From Myxococcales bacterium (GTDB lineage Bacteria; Myxococcota_A; Polyangia; Polyangiales; Polyangiaceae): a stretch of DNA of 64,000 bases. Each line of letters starts with the position of its first letter. Position 1 is the stretch's first letter. The notes under the pieces were generated by a model. The model was not told the origin of the DNA and made no database searches. It worked only from the letters and a program-made list of their open reading frames with translations. The DNA lies in the NCBI GenBank assembly GCA_016794345.1, contig JAEUKE010000041.1, forward strand, positions 42,718-106,717, read 5' to 3'. A program made the translations under genes and the position numbers. Of the stretch, positions 47,657 through 58,043 are shown one piece after another.

Positions 47657-48256
47657 TCACGCCGCCATGGCCATTTCGATCTTCTCTCGCTGCCCGCCGG
47701 CGTGAAAGCGCCTGAGCTGCCGCATGGCTTTGTCGTCCGCCGTTCGATCGAGCTTGCCGTCGAGCCGCCGCACGAAGCGCGCGGCGAGATCGTTGGCCAG
47801 CCGATATCGCTCGCCGGGCTGGGTCCCTTTGGGATGGAGGAAATGCACGCGCCCGAAGAGGCGCTCGCGGAGCGCGCTCGCGGCGTGGGGTGGAAAGGAG
47901 CCACAAGGACGCGACGCGACGACCGAGCCGGCGAGCACGATGAACTTGTCGACCTCGGCCTGGAGCTCGAGCTCGAGCTGGGTCGTCGGGAGCCGCCTCC
48001 TCGAGCGCTCGACGAGGTAGACGAAGTGACTGACGCCCTCGGCCACCTGACAGAGCAGGTCGAGCGACGACGGCGTGCGCGCCTCGAACGCTTCTTCCGG
48101 AAGGTAGAGCCCGATCTCGAGCTCCCCGCCGGACTCACGGATCTGGAGCACCTCGCGCCCATCGTTCGCAGGGCGGAGGAACGGCGTGACGTCGGGTGTC
48201 TCCAGGCCGTAGAGCGACTCGAGGCGCTTCTGGATGCGCCTCGCGAGGGCGCTCAT
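47657..48256 (-). CDS. Uncharacterised protein, 199 aa
   Basis: The protein lacks a signal peptide or membrane segments and is rich in charged residues; it includes LQIRESGGELEIGLYLP, a possible helical middle (SHFVYLVERSRRRL) and KGTQPGERYRLANDLAARFVRRL. I do not recognise it. Its ATG overlaps the upstream stop as TGATG, so it is translationally coupled to the next gene, and the two probably function together. It converges on the dehalogenase gene. Confidence 0.78.
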   Translation of the reverse strand: MSALARRIQKRLESLYGLETPDVTPFLRPANDGREVLQIRESGGELEIGLYLPEEAFEARTPSSLDLLCQVAEGVSHFVYLVERSRRRLPTTQLELELQAEVDKFIVLAGSVVASRPCGSFPPHAASALRERLFGRVHFLHPKGTQPGERYRLANDLAARFVRRLDGKLDRTADDKAMRQLRRFHAGGQREKIEMAMAA

Positions 48257-48864
48257 CAGTGGACGCCGCCCTGTTTGCCGAGCGCCATGATGCCTCGCTC
48301 GCCCAGCTCTTGCTTCAGCACCGACGAGCCGGTCTTGAGCCACCGCTCGTAGAGCTTGAGCATGCCTACGTGGCCGCGCGCGCTCTGCGCCATGAGGAAG
48401 TCGGCGACCCAGGCGATGACGGCTGCGAAGACCTCGAACTTCTTTGCGAGCTCGTCGAGCACGTCAGGCCCGCTCGTCTTGCCGTAGCCGGCTCGGAGCA
48501 TCTGCGCGGCGTGGCCGTACGCGCTCTCGCCGACGAGGATGTAGTACTTCCGATCGGGGCCCTGGAGCCCCTGGCCGAAGAAGCCGATCCCGTAGAGGAC
48601 GCCGTCACCGAGGCTCTGGAGGCGCTTGAAGCGCTCGGCGCCGGTGGCCTCCATCGCCTCCTTGAGCAAGAAGGAGATCGGGCGGTCGAAGGTCGAGCGG
48701 GTCTCGGGGGCTGGGTTCGCGAACTCGGTGAGGAGCTGGACGAGGTACGTCTCGCTCGCGGCGGACGCCTCGATCTCGCGGCGCTGGATGGCGGAGTGGA
48801 CGGGGCCCCGGAAGTAATCACCGAGGCTCGGCGTGAGCGCGATGGCAGGGGTCTCTTGGGACAT
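48256..48864 (-). CDS. Uncharacterised protein, 202 aa, partner of the preceding gene
   Basis: GGAGGAGAG precedes the ATG. The protein is largely helical with no signal; recognisable stretches are EIEASAASETYLVQLLTEFA and DRPISFLLKEAMEATG, followed by a Gly-rich turn (GIGFFGQGLQGPDRKYYILVGESAYG). I cannot name a family. It shares an operon of two with the overlapping downstream gene. The pair lies next to groESL but on the opposite strand, so no functional link is implied. Confidence 0.78.
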   Translation of the reverse strand: MSQETPAIALTPSLGDYFRGPVHSAIQRREIEASAASETYLVQLLTEFANPAPETRSTFDRPISFLLKEAMEATGAERFKRLQSLGDGVLYGIGFFGQGLQGPDRKYYILVGESAYGHAAQMLRAGYGKTSGPDVLDELAKKFEVFAAVIAWVADFLMAQSARGHVGMLKLYERWLKTGSSVLKQELGERGIMALGKQGGVH

Positions 48865-49173
48865 GCTCTCCTCCGGCAGTCCCGGGCCCGTTGCCTCCCA
48901 CGAAATCGGACAAGCACGGCGCCCGGGGGTGGGTTTCCCTTCGGCTTCTCTTCCGAGGGGAACGGATCAATCGTACCGTCACCAAAGGCCTCGGGCCGCC
49001 TTCCGAGGCACGAAATCCTGAGCAGTGCCAAGCAATTGACGCTGATCCGTCAGCCGGTGCTGGAGGGGAGTGCTACCGCGGCGTCACACCCCCGCGCTCC
49101 CCCCGGCCGACCGTCGAAATCCCCGGCGATTTGCTGGAATCGACAGGGGTTTTCGAGCGCTGCTCGGGCCGGG
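48865..49173. other. Intergenic region upstream of groES
   Basis: No gene is seen. It contains one imperfect dyad, TGACG-N6-CGTCA at 49037-49052, of unknown meaning, and then leads into the groES promoter. Confidence 0.4.
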
Positions 49174-49201
49174 TTGACAGGCTACGGACCGTGACTAATG
49201 T
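49174..49201 (+). promoter_or_regulatory. Sigma-70-type promoter of groESL
   Basis: A perfect -35 TTGACA at 49174-49179 is followed after 16 bp by TAATGT at 49196-49201 as -10. Transcription would start near 49208, directly ahead of the CIRCE element. Confidence 0.65.
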
Positions 49202-49213
49202 TCGCGGCGCTCG

Positions 49214-49240
49214 CTAGCACTCACTTTCCGTGAGTGCCAA
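49214..49240. promoter_or_regulatory. CIRCE operator (HrcA binding site)
   Basis: CTAGCACTC-N9-GAGTGCCAA matches the CIRCE consensus TTAGCACTC-N9-GAGTGCTAA with one change in each arm and the correct nine-base spacer. It begins just after the predicted transcription start of groESL, so HrcA would repress both genes until heat shock. hrcA itself is not in the window. Confidence 0.92.
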
Positions 49241-49357
49241 CAATCGACAGCGAGCAGACGCGCCCCGGGGCCCGACGCCACGCGCGAGAGGCAGCCGGGG
49301 TGTTGGGGAAGGTTTGTGTCGCGCGAGTCGCGCGACAACGTTTCGGAGGAAACAAGC

Positions 49358-49648
49358 ATGAAGATCAGGCCGCTCCAGGACCGCGTGGTCGTTCGTCGCG
49401 TGAAGGAAGAAGAGAAGACGAAGGGCGGGATCATCATCCCGGACACCGCGAAGGAGAAGCCGGTCGAGGGTCTCGTCGTTGCCGTGGGCAACGGCAAGGT
49501 GCTCGACGACGGCACCGCGCGCGCTCTCGACGTGAAGGAGGGCGATCGCATCCTCTTCGGCAAGTACTCCGGCACCGAAGTGAAGATCGACGGTGAGGAG
49601 CACCTCATCCTCCGCGAGGACGACATCCTCGGCGTCATCCAGAAGTGA
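49358..49648 (+). CDS. groES: Co-chaperonin GroES, 96 aa
   Basis: The 96-residue protein starts [20 protein letters not shown] and has the mobile loop with [13 protein letters not shown], then [10 protein letters not shown] and the roof region. It forms the lid of the GroEL folding chamber. A strong GGAGGA site lies eight bases before the ATG; the longer frame from 49316 starts within the leader and is not preferred. groEL follows 41 bp downstream in the same transcript. Confidence 0.98.
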   Translation: MKIRPLQDRVVVRRVKEEEKTKGGIIIPDTAKEKPVEGLVVAVGNGKVLDDGTARALDVKEGDRILFGKYSGTEVKIDGEEHLILREDDILGVIQK

Positions 49649-49677
49649 CCGCGAGCGCGTCCAGAACGAATCTGTAG

Positions 49678-51318
<1,641 letters not shown>

Positions 51319-51340
51319 TCGACAGCTGAGCTCGTGAAGC

Positions 51341-51381
51341 GAGAGCCGGTCGCCCGAGAGGGGTGGCCGGCTCTCTGCTTT
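51341..51381 (+). terminator. Rho-independent terminator of groESL
   Basis: Arms GAGAGCCGG (51341-51349) and CCGGCTCTC (51367-51375) form a 9-bp perfect stem; pairing continues with mismatches to a GAGAG loop, and TGCTTTT follows. It lies 22 bp after the groEL stop. Confidence 0.87.
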
Positions 51382-51433
51382 TGTCTGCTCGCGTGTTGAA
51401 CGGCGGCACGGTTGATGCGACCGGGGTCGTCAT

Positions 51434-51696
51434 GCCGACATGCACACGAAAGCCGCCCGCGCGGAGGGCGAGACCGAGCAGCGCCTGTACGAGCTCTCGG
51501 CCTGGCGCGAGACGCCGTTCTATTCGGACCGCGAACGAGCCGCGCTGGAATGGGGATCCAATGGCCGTCGAAACAGGCACGCGACGACGGAATGAAGCGA
51601 GCGATGGAGGACCCGCGTATGGCCGGGCCGGAGGGCGCGCCGTTCGACGGAAAGCGGATGGTGTTCGGCGGGTTCGTTCCGCTCCTGGACGCCTGA
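51434..51696 (+). pseudogene. Scar joining an AhpD/CMD-family fragment to a DUF1428 fragment
   Basis: From about 51434 one frame reads ADMHTKAARAEGETEQRLYE and LSAWRETPFYSDRERAALEW, the typical middle of AhpD-like carboxymuconolactone decarboxylase proteins, without its CxxC start. Near 51555 the coding signal passes into another frame, GIQWPSKQARDDGMKRAMED then PRMAGPEGAPFDGKRMVFGG, which matches the C-terminal end of DUF1428 proteins and stops at 51696. Both pieces are truncated, so two genes were fused by a deletion and are non-functional. The remainder of the 51382-51743 interval shows nothing else. Confidence 0.75.
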
Positions 51697-51743
51697 GGGC
51701 GCCCGCGGCGCCGGCCCGCCGATTCATCCAGCCGCAGACGACC

Positions 51744-52103
51744 TCACGCGCGGCCCAGTCCTCCCATCCCGGGCGTCGGGGGGGCCGCGACGCGATCCGG
51801 GCGGATGGCGAGCACGATGGCGAGGATGAGACCGACGAACGCGAGCAACATCACGTTCTGGAGGTCCGAGCTGCCGCCCGACGTCTTCATTCCGACGATG
51901 AGGAAGGCGAGGACGCTGAGGGCCGAAGCCCACCGCGGCATGACCGGCTTGACGAACGTGCCGAAGGCCGCGCACGCCGCGGGGACGAGGCAGGCGACGA
52001 GCAAGAAGATGCCTTGTCCCCCGAATGAGAGCGCGTCGTACGCGAGGGAGAGGATCGCGGACAGGACGCTGATTCCGAGGATCGTGAATTTGACGTAGCG
52101 CAT
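51744..52103 (-). CDS. Small four-helix membrane protein, 119 aa
   Basis: The protein consists of about four hydrophobic segments (FTILGISVLSAILSLAY, IFLLVACLVPAACAAFG, ASALSVLAFLIVGM, VMLLAFVGLILAIVLAI) and a short Pro/Gly tail. It has no recognisable transporter or enzyme motif; the family is unknown. The ATG at 52103 starts directly at the first helix. It faces away from the LamG lipoprotein gene, with 164 bp between the two starts. Confidence 0.8.
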   Translation of the reverse strand: MRYVKFTILGISVLSAILSLAYDALSFGGQGIFLLVACLVPAACAAFGTFVKPVMPRWASALSVLAFLIVGMKTSGGSSDLQNVMLLAFVGLILAIVLAIRPDRVAAPPTPGMGGLGRA

Positions 52104-52267
52104 GGGACAGTCTCCGAAGGGGTTCGTTGCGACACCCTCTCGACGAGTCCTCCGAGTCGATGTCGCGTTTTTCTTGCGAGCCCCCAGCCACGACCCTCTC
52201 AAACTGGACGTTCGCCCGGGATCGACGCGGCTTAAGCCCTCTCGGGTGGTGCCGTTGGAAGACCTCA

Positions 52268-53818
52268 ATGCGAACCTTCCAGCGCCCAGGACGTCGATCC
52301 CATACGAAGCTCGCCACCTTGCTCGTGCTCCTGGCTGCTCCCGCCTGTGGGGATGACGGCGGCTCGGGAGGCAGCGGAACCGGAGGCGACGACGGGACCG
52401 GCGGGTCAGGCTCGACGACGAGCTCGACCTCCTCGAGCTCGACCTCCTCGACCTCGTCGTCGACCACCGGCCAGGGCGGCGAAGGCGGACAGGGTGGTGG
52501 ACCTGCCCCCGCCTGCGGGGATGGCGCAGTCGACCCCGGCGAAACGTGTGACGACGGCAACCGGACCGACGGCGATGGCTGCGACTCCAACTGCACCATG
52601 ACGGATTGTGGAAACACCATCGTCACGACCGGCGAGGCGTGTGACGACGGCAACGCGGTCGATGACGACGGCTGTGACTCCAACTGCACCGTCACGGGCT
52701 GCGGCAACGGGGTCGTGACGGCTGCCGAGGCGTGTGATGACGGCAACCTCGTCGACGACGACGGCTGCGACTCCAACTGCACCACCACCGCCTGCGGCAA
52801 CGACATCGTCACCTCCGGCGAGGACTGCGACGACGGCAACCTCGTCGACGACGACGGCTGCGACTCCAACTGCACCACCACCGCCTGCGGCAACGGGATC
52901 GTCACCGCCGGTGAGGTCTGCGATGACGGCAACGCCGTCGAGGGTGACGGCTGCGACTCCAACTGCACCGCGAGCGCCTGCGGCAACGGCGTCGCCGCGC
53001 CGACCGAAGGCTGTGACGACGGCAACGCGGTCGACGGCGACGGCTGCGACTCCAACTGCACCGTGACCGCCTGCGGCAACGGAATCGTCACCACCGGCGA
53101 GGACTGCGACGACGGCGACGCGATCGACGACAACACCTGCTCGAACGACTGCTACGTGCTCCAGCCCGAGGCGCTGTATTACAAGTTCGACGGCACCGGC
53201 ACGACGGTGCCCAACCTCGCGATGTCGCCGCCGGCGGGCGCGGAGAACGCGACGCTGATGGGCGGCGTGACCCAGGGCGGCTCGGGCGGCATGTGTAGCT
53301 CGGGAAGCGTCATCGGCAGCGGTCTGAGCGCCAGCACCGACTACGTCGACACCGCCTGGGCGCCCGACCTCGGCACCGGCAGCTGGAGCATCTCGTTCTG
53401 GGCCTCCGGGATCAGCGTCAACGGCACCCTGTATTACATCTTCGGCGACACCAACTCGGCCTCGTTCCGGTGCTTCACGAACGGCGTCGCAGGTCCCAAC
53501 AACTGGATCCTGCGCGGAGGCGGCCTCACCGACACCTACGTGAACGGCGGCGCCATCGACACGCCCACCATGACGACGTTCGTCTACGACTCGACGACGA
53601 ACGCGGTCTACGGCTACCTCGACGGCGTGCTCGTCACCACGGTCCCGCAAGCCGCGCCCAACGTCGCCGGCACGGGGCCCCTCAAGGTCATCGGGTACGG
53701 GTCCAATGTCGGCGCGCCGGCGGGCGGCTTGCTCGACGAGTTCCGCGTCTACCGCCGTGCCCTCACCTCGACCGAGGTGGGCCAGCTCTTCGCGGCGACC
53801 TCGAGCTGCATGCCCTGA
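52268..53818 (+). CDS. Lipoprotein with seven cysteine-rich repeats and a LamG-like domain, 516 aa
   Basis: The signal ends LLAAPAC and a Gly/Ser/Thr linker follows. Seven consecutive 31-residue DUF4215 units (for example CGNGIVTAGEVCDDGNAVEG, each ending DGCDSNC) make a stiff calcium-binding-like stalk. The C-terminal 215 residues form a concanavalin/LamG fold (LYYKFDGTGTTVPNLA, SWSISFWASG, LLDEFRVYRRALTSTEV), which usually binds glycans. The architecture is a lipid anchor, stalk and lectin head, suggesting surface adhesion or glycan sensing. ATG 52268 is chosen because the signal begins there. Confidence 0.87.
   Translation: MRTFQRPGRRSHTKLATLLVLLAAPACGDDGGSGGSGTGGDDGTGGSGSTTSSTSSSSTSSTSSSTTGQGGEGGQGGGPAPACGDGAVDPGETCDDGNRTDGDGCDSNCTMTDCGNTIVTTGEACDDGNAVDDDGCDSNCTVTGCGNGVVTAAEACDDGNLVDDDGCDSNCTTTACGNDIVTSGEDCDDGNLVDDDGCDSNCTTTACGNGIVTAGEVCDDGNAVEGDGCDSNCTASACGNGVAAPTEGCDDGNAVDGDGCDSNCTVTACGNGIVTTGEDCDDGDAIDDNTCSNDCYVLQPEALYYKFDGTGTTVPNLAMSPPAGAENATLMGGVTQGGSGGMCSSGSVIGSGLSASTDYVDTAWAPDLGTGSWSISFWASGISVNGTLYYIFGDTNSASFRCFTNGVAGPNNWILRGGGLTDTYVNGGAIDTPTMTTFVYDSTTNAVYGYLDGVLVTTVPQAAPNVAGTGPLKVIGYGSNVGAPAGGLLDEFRVYRRALTSTEVGQLFAATSSCMP
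52513..53163 (+). repeat. Seven tandem 93-bp coding repeats (DUF4215)
   Basis: The seven units are each 93 bp with a conserved GACGGCTGCGACTCCAACTG segment. Units 3 and 4 are nearly identical at the DNA level over their second half, indicating recent expansion or gene conversion. The last unit is the most divergent. Confidence 0.9.
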
Positions 53819-53881
53819 GGCGAGTCGCTCCAGGCGTCACCCCGAGCTCTCGAGCGCCGTCGGCAAGAGCTGCCAGCCGGC

Positions 53882-53908
53882 GCGCCGAGATCTCGGGGGC
53901 TCGCTTTT
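53882..53908 (+). terminator. Possible weak terminator after the LamG lipoprotein
   Basis: The palindrome CCGAGATCTCGG is followed by GGGGCTCGCTTTT. The stem is short and the T-run only four, so the call is tentative. Confidence 0.25.
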
Positions 53909-54015
53909 GTCTTCCACGAGATGGCCGAAGAAGGCACGCTGAGCTCGGCCGGCCGCGCTGAGGCAGAGCTCCCGCGACAGGCGATGCGTCCGCTTCCCCG
54001 ATCCGCTGGCTCTCC

Positions 54016-55083
54016 TTATTGGCAGCGCGACGCCTCGTAGGTCCCGTCGGCGTTGCCGAAGCCCGTCGAGAGCTCGGCCGTGCCGGAGAGCGTGTAGACC
54101 ACCTGCTGGTCGTCGATAGCGACGACCTCGATCGAGCCGTCGAAATACGAGCCGCCGCCGCCCGAGCACTCACCCGGCGAGCCCAGGCCGACGCTGAAGC
54201 TCGAGATGATGGCGGGGTCGGAGAGCGAATAGACGCCCGGCGTCTGGTAGGCGGCCGGCAAGATCACCGTCACGCCCCAGCCCTGGGTCTCGCATCCCGG
54301 CGAGGCGAACGGGTCGCTGCAGATCGGCACCTCGCTGCCGGTCATCAGCAGCAGGTCGTCGCCCGGGAGAGAGCCGCCGCCGGTCGAGCTCGAGCTCGAG
54401 CCGCCGCCGCCGCCGGAAGGCGGGAGGTCCTCGCGGAAGATCGCGATCGCATCGGGATCGGGCTGCTGCGGCGCGGAGCAACGCGGGACGACGTAGCTGC
54501 CGTCCACGCTCTCGCCCGAGAGGCTCATCGTGTCGCTCAGCGTGATCTCGATCGTCGCGTCATTGACGGCGACGACCTGCACGTTGCCGTCCCAGAACGT
54601 CCCGCCGCCGAAGCCGCAGGTGCCGTCGCCGTTCGGGAGGATCTCCTCGAAGAAGCCGTTCAGCGCCTGGAGCGAATACACACCCACCGCTTGCTGCTCG
54701 GGCGCGAGCGTAAAGCGGACGAGGTGACCGCCGTCGTCCGGGCACTCACCCTCGAGATCGAAGATGGTGGCGGGCGGGTCGGCGCAGGACAGGTTGCTCG
54801 ACGCGACGAAGATGACAAGTGAGTCAGGGTCGACGGGGTTCCCGCCGCCGGTCGAGGTGCTCGAGGAGCTCGACGAGCCGGAGCCGTTGGGATCGGGCAG
54901 GTCGTCGGGGGCGATGGCGATCGTGTTCGCGGAGACCTGGACGCCGCTGCCGCCGCTGCCGCCGCTGCCGCCGTCCCCTCCCCCGCCGCCTTCCCCATTC
55001 GTGACGAGGGTGTCGCAGGCGGCCGTGCCGAGGGAAGCGGTGGCGAGGAGGAGCGAAGCTACGGAGAAGCTCTTTCGGTTCAT
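54016..55083 (-). CDS. Lipoprotein with an internally duplicated domain, 355 aa
   Basis: The signal ends LGTAAC and is followed by Gly/Ser-rich linkers. The remaining sequence contains two homologous domains: the first with VGVYSLQALNGFFEEILPNG and GGGTFWDGNVQVVAVNDATI, the second with PGVYSLSDPAIISSFSVGLG and GGSYFDGSIEVVAIDDQQVV. Both end with a Cys-containing DGSYxxxRC motif. The duplication and the DLPPSGGGG linkers indicate a secreted two-domain protein. No known enzyme family matches. It is 49 bp downstream of the cysteine-rich lipoprotein and may belong to the same operon. Confidence 0.83.
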   Translation of the reverse strand: MNRKSFSVASLLLATASLGTAACDTLVTNGEGGGGGDGGSGGSGGSGVQVSANTIAIAPDDLPDPNGSGSSSSSSTSTGGGNPVDPDSLVIFVASSNLSCADPPATIFDLEGECPDDGGHLVRFTLAPEQQAVGVYSLQALNGFFEEILPNGDGTCGFGGGTFWDGNVQVVAVNDATIEITLSDTMSLSGESVDGSYVVPRCSAPQQPDPDAIAIFREDLPPSGGGGGSSSSSTGGGSLPGDDLLLMTGSEVPICSDPFASPGCETQGWGVTVILPAAYQTPGVYSLSDPAIISSFSVGLGSPGECSGGGGSYFDGSIEVVAIDDQQVVYTLSGTAELSTGFGNADGTYEASRCQ

Positions 55084-55132
55084 GTCTCCGTAGTGGCGAA
55101 GGTCGAGCCGCGCGGCTCAGAAAAACGCCAGC

Positions 55133-55591
55133 TCAGAACGGCTGGTTCCAGGGCGCGGGGCAGCAACCGAGCGAGCCGCATCCGCCGCCGGGCTGCTGGC
55201 ATCCGCAGAGCACCTGCCCGCCGAGACTGCAGGAGCAGTCGTCCCCGACACAGTCGGTCTGCCACTGTGCCCCGGTCTCGTCTTCGACACAAAAGAAGCA
55301 TTCGTTCGCGCCTCCCGTCGCCGTGACGCCGCTGCCGCCGCAGAACGTGAGCTCGCCCACGGGCATCTGGCCGTTGCAGCCACCGCCGGCGTTCATCATC
55401 GTGGCCGTGGTGACGCTGGAGGTAGTGGCGGGCGCGCCGCCAGCCCCGCCGACACCGACGTTTCCGCCGCCGCCGCCCTGCCCGCCGCCGCCGAGCGGCG
55501 TCACGACGACCAGTGTGTCCTCGCAGGCGGCGAAGCCCGAGAGCGTGACGGCCGAGAGGATTGCGATCGATGCGACTGCCTGGATTCTCAT
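55133..55591 (-). CDS. Small cysteine-rich lipoprotein, 152 aa
   Basis: The signal ends SGFAAC, a Gly/Val linker follows, and the C-terminal 85 residues carry some fourteen cysteines in short loops (CFFCVEDETG, CVGDDCSCSLGG, CGCQQPGGGCGSLGCC). The dense cysteines imply a disulphide knot or metal cluster. Its ATG overlaps the upstream TGA (ATGA) and it is the fourth gene of the ECF operon. The function is unknown. Confidence 0.85.
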   Translation of the reverse strand: MRIQAVASIAILSAVTLSGFAACEDTLVVVTPLGGGGQGGGGGNVGVGGAGGAPATTSSVTTATMMNAGGGCNGQMPVGELTFCGGSGVTATGGANECFFCVEDETGAQWQTDCVGDDCSCSLGGQVLCGCQQPGGGCGSLGCCPAPWNQPF

Positions 55592-56739
55592 GGGCTCACC
55601 TGCACACCGAGCGAGAGGCCGAACATCGGGAAGCCGCCGCGCGCCGCCTCCTCGCGCACGATTCGCACGACGGGCTCCGGGACCACGAAGACGAGCGACA
55701 CGTCCGCGAGGACGCGAACCGAGCTCGTAGCGTTGAGGTCGACGCCCAGATCGACGCCGCCGACGAAGGCTGCGCCGTAGGCCGAGCGCCCCACGCTGAT
55801 CCCCGGCTCGCCCTCCCCTTCCACCCGCAGCACGTGCGCGCCGGCGAGGACACCGACCCGCGGCGAGACGACGTCCGTGCCGATGTCGAAGGAGCGCGCC
55901 GCCGACGCGACAGGCAACACGTGCAACGTCGTCGCCGTTCCGCCGTTCCCTTCGACCTCTGTGAGACCAAACGGCACCGCGACGCTGAGCCCTACTGAGA
56001 AGCGCTCCGGCAATCCGAGCGCGAACGATGCCTCGGGCCCGAGCGCGGGCGGGAGGCCCCGATAGCCGAGCACCGATCGCACGCCCAGGCCGAGCCACAC
56101 CGAGACGGCGGGCTCGGCCGGCGAGATGGGCCTCCACTCGAGACGCGGGGAACTGCTTGGTCGCTCCGCGGGCGCGGGTGGCGACGCAGGGGCGCGCGCG
56201 GGCGCAGGCGTGGGGGGCGGCACCCCCGCCCACGCAGCGACGTCGACCGGGAGCGCGCGTGATCGCTCCGTGGATTGGGCCAGCTCGAAGAGCCCCGCGC
56301 GGAGCCGCTCCACGACCCGGATCGCCAGCCCCGCGGGGGACACCTCCGCCCCGAGATCGCCCGCCGACACGCGCAGCGGCACCGGCGCACCGTCCGCCAC
56401 GAGGATGAGCACGTCCGCCGAGGGTCCCTCGCTCGTGGCCTGGATGCTGATGATCGAGAACGGCGCCGCTCCCTCCACGACGGGGCTCCGGCCGGGCTGC
56501 CGCACGAGCGTCACGACCTCGAAGCCCTGCGCCTCGATCTCGGCGCGGAGCCTGCGCGAAGCGTCCTCCTCCGCGCTCGCTGCGCCCTCGTCGATCACGA
56601 TGGCCACGCGCGATCGGGCCGGCGTATGCCCCTCGGGCCCGGCGGCAGCGACGGACGACACGAGCAGGCAGATCACCAGGAGGAGGAGTGCGAGGAGCCG
56701 CGCCGTCGGCACGATGTGCCCGAGGATACGCCGGCTCAA
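55588..56739 (-). CDS. Secreted protein with outer-membrane barrel-like C-terminus, 383 aa
   Basis: A signal peptide (LLALLLLVICLLVSSVAAAG) is followed by a periplasmic domain of about 120 residues and a Pro/Ala linker. The C-terminal 190 residues have alternating beta strands (VSVWLGLGVRSVLGYRG, FGLSLGVQVSP) typical of an outer-membrane barrel. The start appears to be TTG at 56739, overlapping the upstream TGA as TTGA; GTG 56712 is the alternative. It sits between the FecR-like and Cys-rich lipoprotein genes. The function is unknown. Confidence 0.78.
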   Translation of the reverse strand: MSRRILGHIVPTARLLALLLLVICLLVSSVAAAGPEGHTPARSRVAIVIDEGAASAEEDASRRLRAEIEAQGFEVVTLVRQPGRSPVVEGAAPFSIISIQATSEGPSADVLILVADGAPVPLRVSAGDLGAEVSPAGLAIRVVERLRAGLFELAQSTERSRALPVDVAAWAGVPPPTPAPARAPASPPAPAERPSSSPRLEWRPISPAEPAVSVWLGLGVRSVLGYRGLPPALGPEASFALGLPERFSVGLSVAVPFGLTEVEGNGGTATTLHVLPVASAARSFDIGTDVVSPRVGVLAGAHVLRVEGEGEPGISVGRSAYGAAFVGGVDLGVDLNATSSVRVLADVSLVFVVPEPVVRIVREEAARGGFPMFGLSLGVQVSP

Positions 56740-58043
56740 GGCGTCGCGCCGAGCTCACCCGCGATCGAGGCATACGCGCCCTTGGGATAAGCCTCGAGGT
56801 AGGCGCGGGCGATGGGCGCGGCAGCCGCCGCCCCCTTCGTGCGGCTCACGATCATCATCTTGCGTCCGAGCGCCTCCGACGCGAACGCTCCGCCCGTGGC
56901 AAGGTAGGCGTCGTAGAGCTCGAGCGCGCGCGCGGGGCTGCCGTCGGAGTCTTCCGCGATGCGGCCGAGGAGGAACGTCGCCGTCCGCCCGGCCGTCGTG
57001 TCCGCGAAGCGCGCGCGCTGCGCCTCGAGCGCGCGGCGCGCGACGGCGGGAGACTTGGTGTAGCGCGCGGCGTCCGCGAGCGCGATCAGGTCTGCAAGCG
57101 GCGCGGTCGAGGCCACGCTCTCGAGCCCGCGCGCGTTCGCCTCGTCGACGACCGCCTTGTATTCGCCGCGAGAGACCTTGGCGCTCCAGCTGGCCTTCGC
57201 AGGCTCGTCCGCGCTCGACTCGTTCGAAGGGCTCGACTCGCTCGAAGGGCTCGAGGCGCTCGGCACCGGCCGAGCAGGCGCGCCCGGCGCGTCGAGCGAA
57301 GAGGCCGCAACGTCTTCGGTCAAGGTCGCCGCGTCGGCGATGTGATAGCCGCCCGCTCGCTCCGCCACGAGGGCCTGTCCACGGACGACCGGCAAGCCCT
57401 CGGGCGCGCCCGGTCCGGCGACAATGACACGACCGTCACGCATCCGAACCTCGAAGTGACCTCGCTCGGGGTCGAAGCGGACACGGAACGAGGTGCCGGT
57501 CACGCGGACGACGTGAGGCCCCGCCTCCACCGACCACTCGGTGGCGTCGCGATGCACGACGTCGAGATCGACGACGCCGCTCGACAGGACGATCCGAGCG
57601 CCGCGGGACGTCCGGTCTGCGACGCGGCCGCGCGCCCCGCGCGCGAAGACGACCCGCGAGCCGTCGGAGAACGTGAGGAGGGTCTCGTTCGCGCCGGCGT
57701 CGATGAAGCCGTCTCCGCGTGCGACGGCCGGATCCGCCGGAGCCTCGAAGCTGATCGGCTCGAGGTTCGGGGAGCGCGCGGGGAGGGCCGCCGTGCTCGC
57801 CGTGACGGGCGCCGGCGCCTGAAGCAGGGTCGGCACGACGAACCAAAGCCCCACCGCGGCGAGCGCCGCCGCGACGAGCAACAGCAAGGGCCTCGCGCTG
57901 CGTCGCTTCGGGAGCGACCGATCGCGGAGCGCAGCGACGAGGAGCTTCTCGCGTCCGCGCGCGTGGACGTCGTCGGGCACGCTCCCGGTGAGCTCACGCT
58001 GGACGAGCTCGCCCAGGGAGGAACGATTCAGGGAGGGCTTCAT
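56736..58043 (-). CDS. FecR-domain anti-sigma-like membrane protein with TPR tail, 435 aa
   Basis: The first 50 residues are cytosolic, a membrane helix spans 52-72, and residues about 110-215 form a FecR domain (SVEAGPHVVRVTGTSFRVRF, VRMRDGRVIVAGPGAPEG). A Ser/Pro linker leads to a helical repeat region of TPR/tetratricopeptide-like type near 300-430 (LLGRIAEDSDGSPARALELY). FecR proteins transmit an outer signal to their ECF partner; the sigma gene overlaps upstream by 4 nt. The TPR tail is an addition to the usual FecR layout and could bind periplasmic partners. Confidence 0.88.
   Translation of the reverse strand: MKPSLNRSSLGELVQRELTGSVPDDVHARGREKLLVAALRDRSLPKRRSARPLLLLVAAALAAVGLWFVVPTLLQAPAPVTASTAALPARSPNLEPISFEAPADPAVARGDGFIDAGANETLLTFSDGSRVVFARGARGRVADRTSRGARIVLSSGVVDLDVVHRDATEWSVEAGPHVVRVTGTSFRVRFDPERGHFEVRMRDGRVIVAGPGAPEGLPVVRGQALVAERAGGYHIADAATLTEDVAASSLDAPGAPARPVPSASSPSSESSPSNESSADEPAKASWSAKVSRGEYKAVVDEANARGLESVASTAPLADLIALADAARYTKSPAVARRALEAQRARFADTTAGRTATFLLGRIAEDSDGSPARALELYDAYLATGGAFASEALGRKMMIVSRTKGAAAAAPIARAYLEAYPKGAYASIAGELGATP

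Noticed and set aside
51724..53136. A repetitive Ser/Pro-rich frame antisense to the LamG lipoprotein
   Set aside because: It is the reverse reading of the seven cysteine-rich repeats; no signal or start site supports it.
52513..53163. Regular 93-bp repeats as a CRISPR array
   Set aside because: The repeats are contiguous coding units with no unique spacers.
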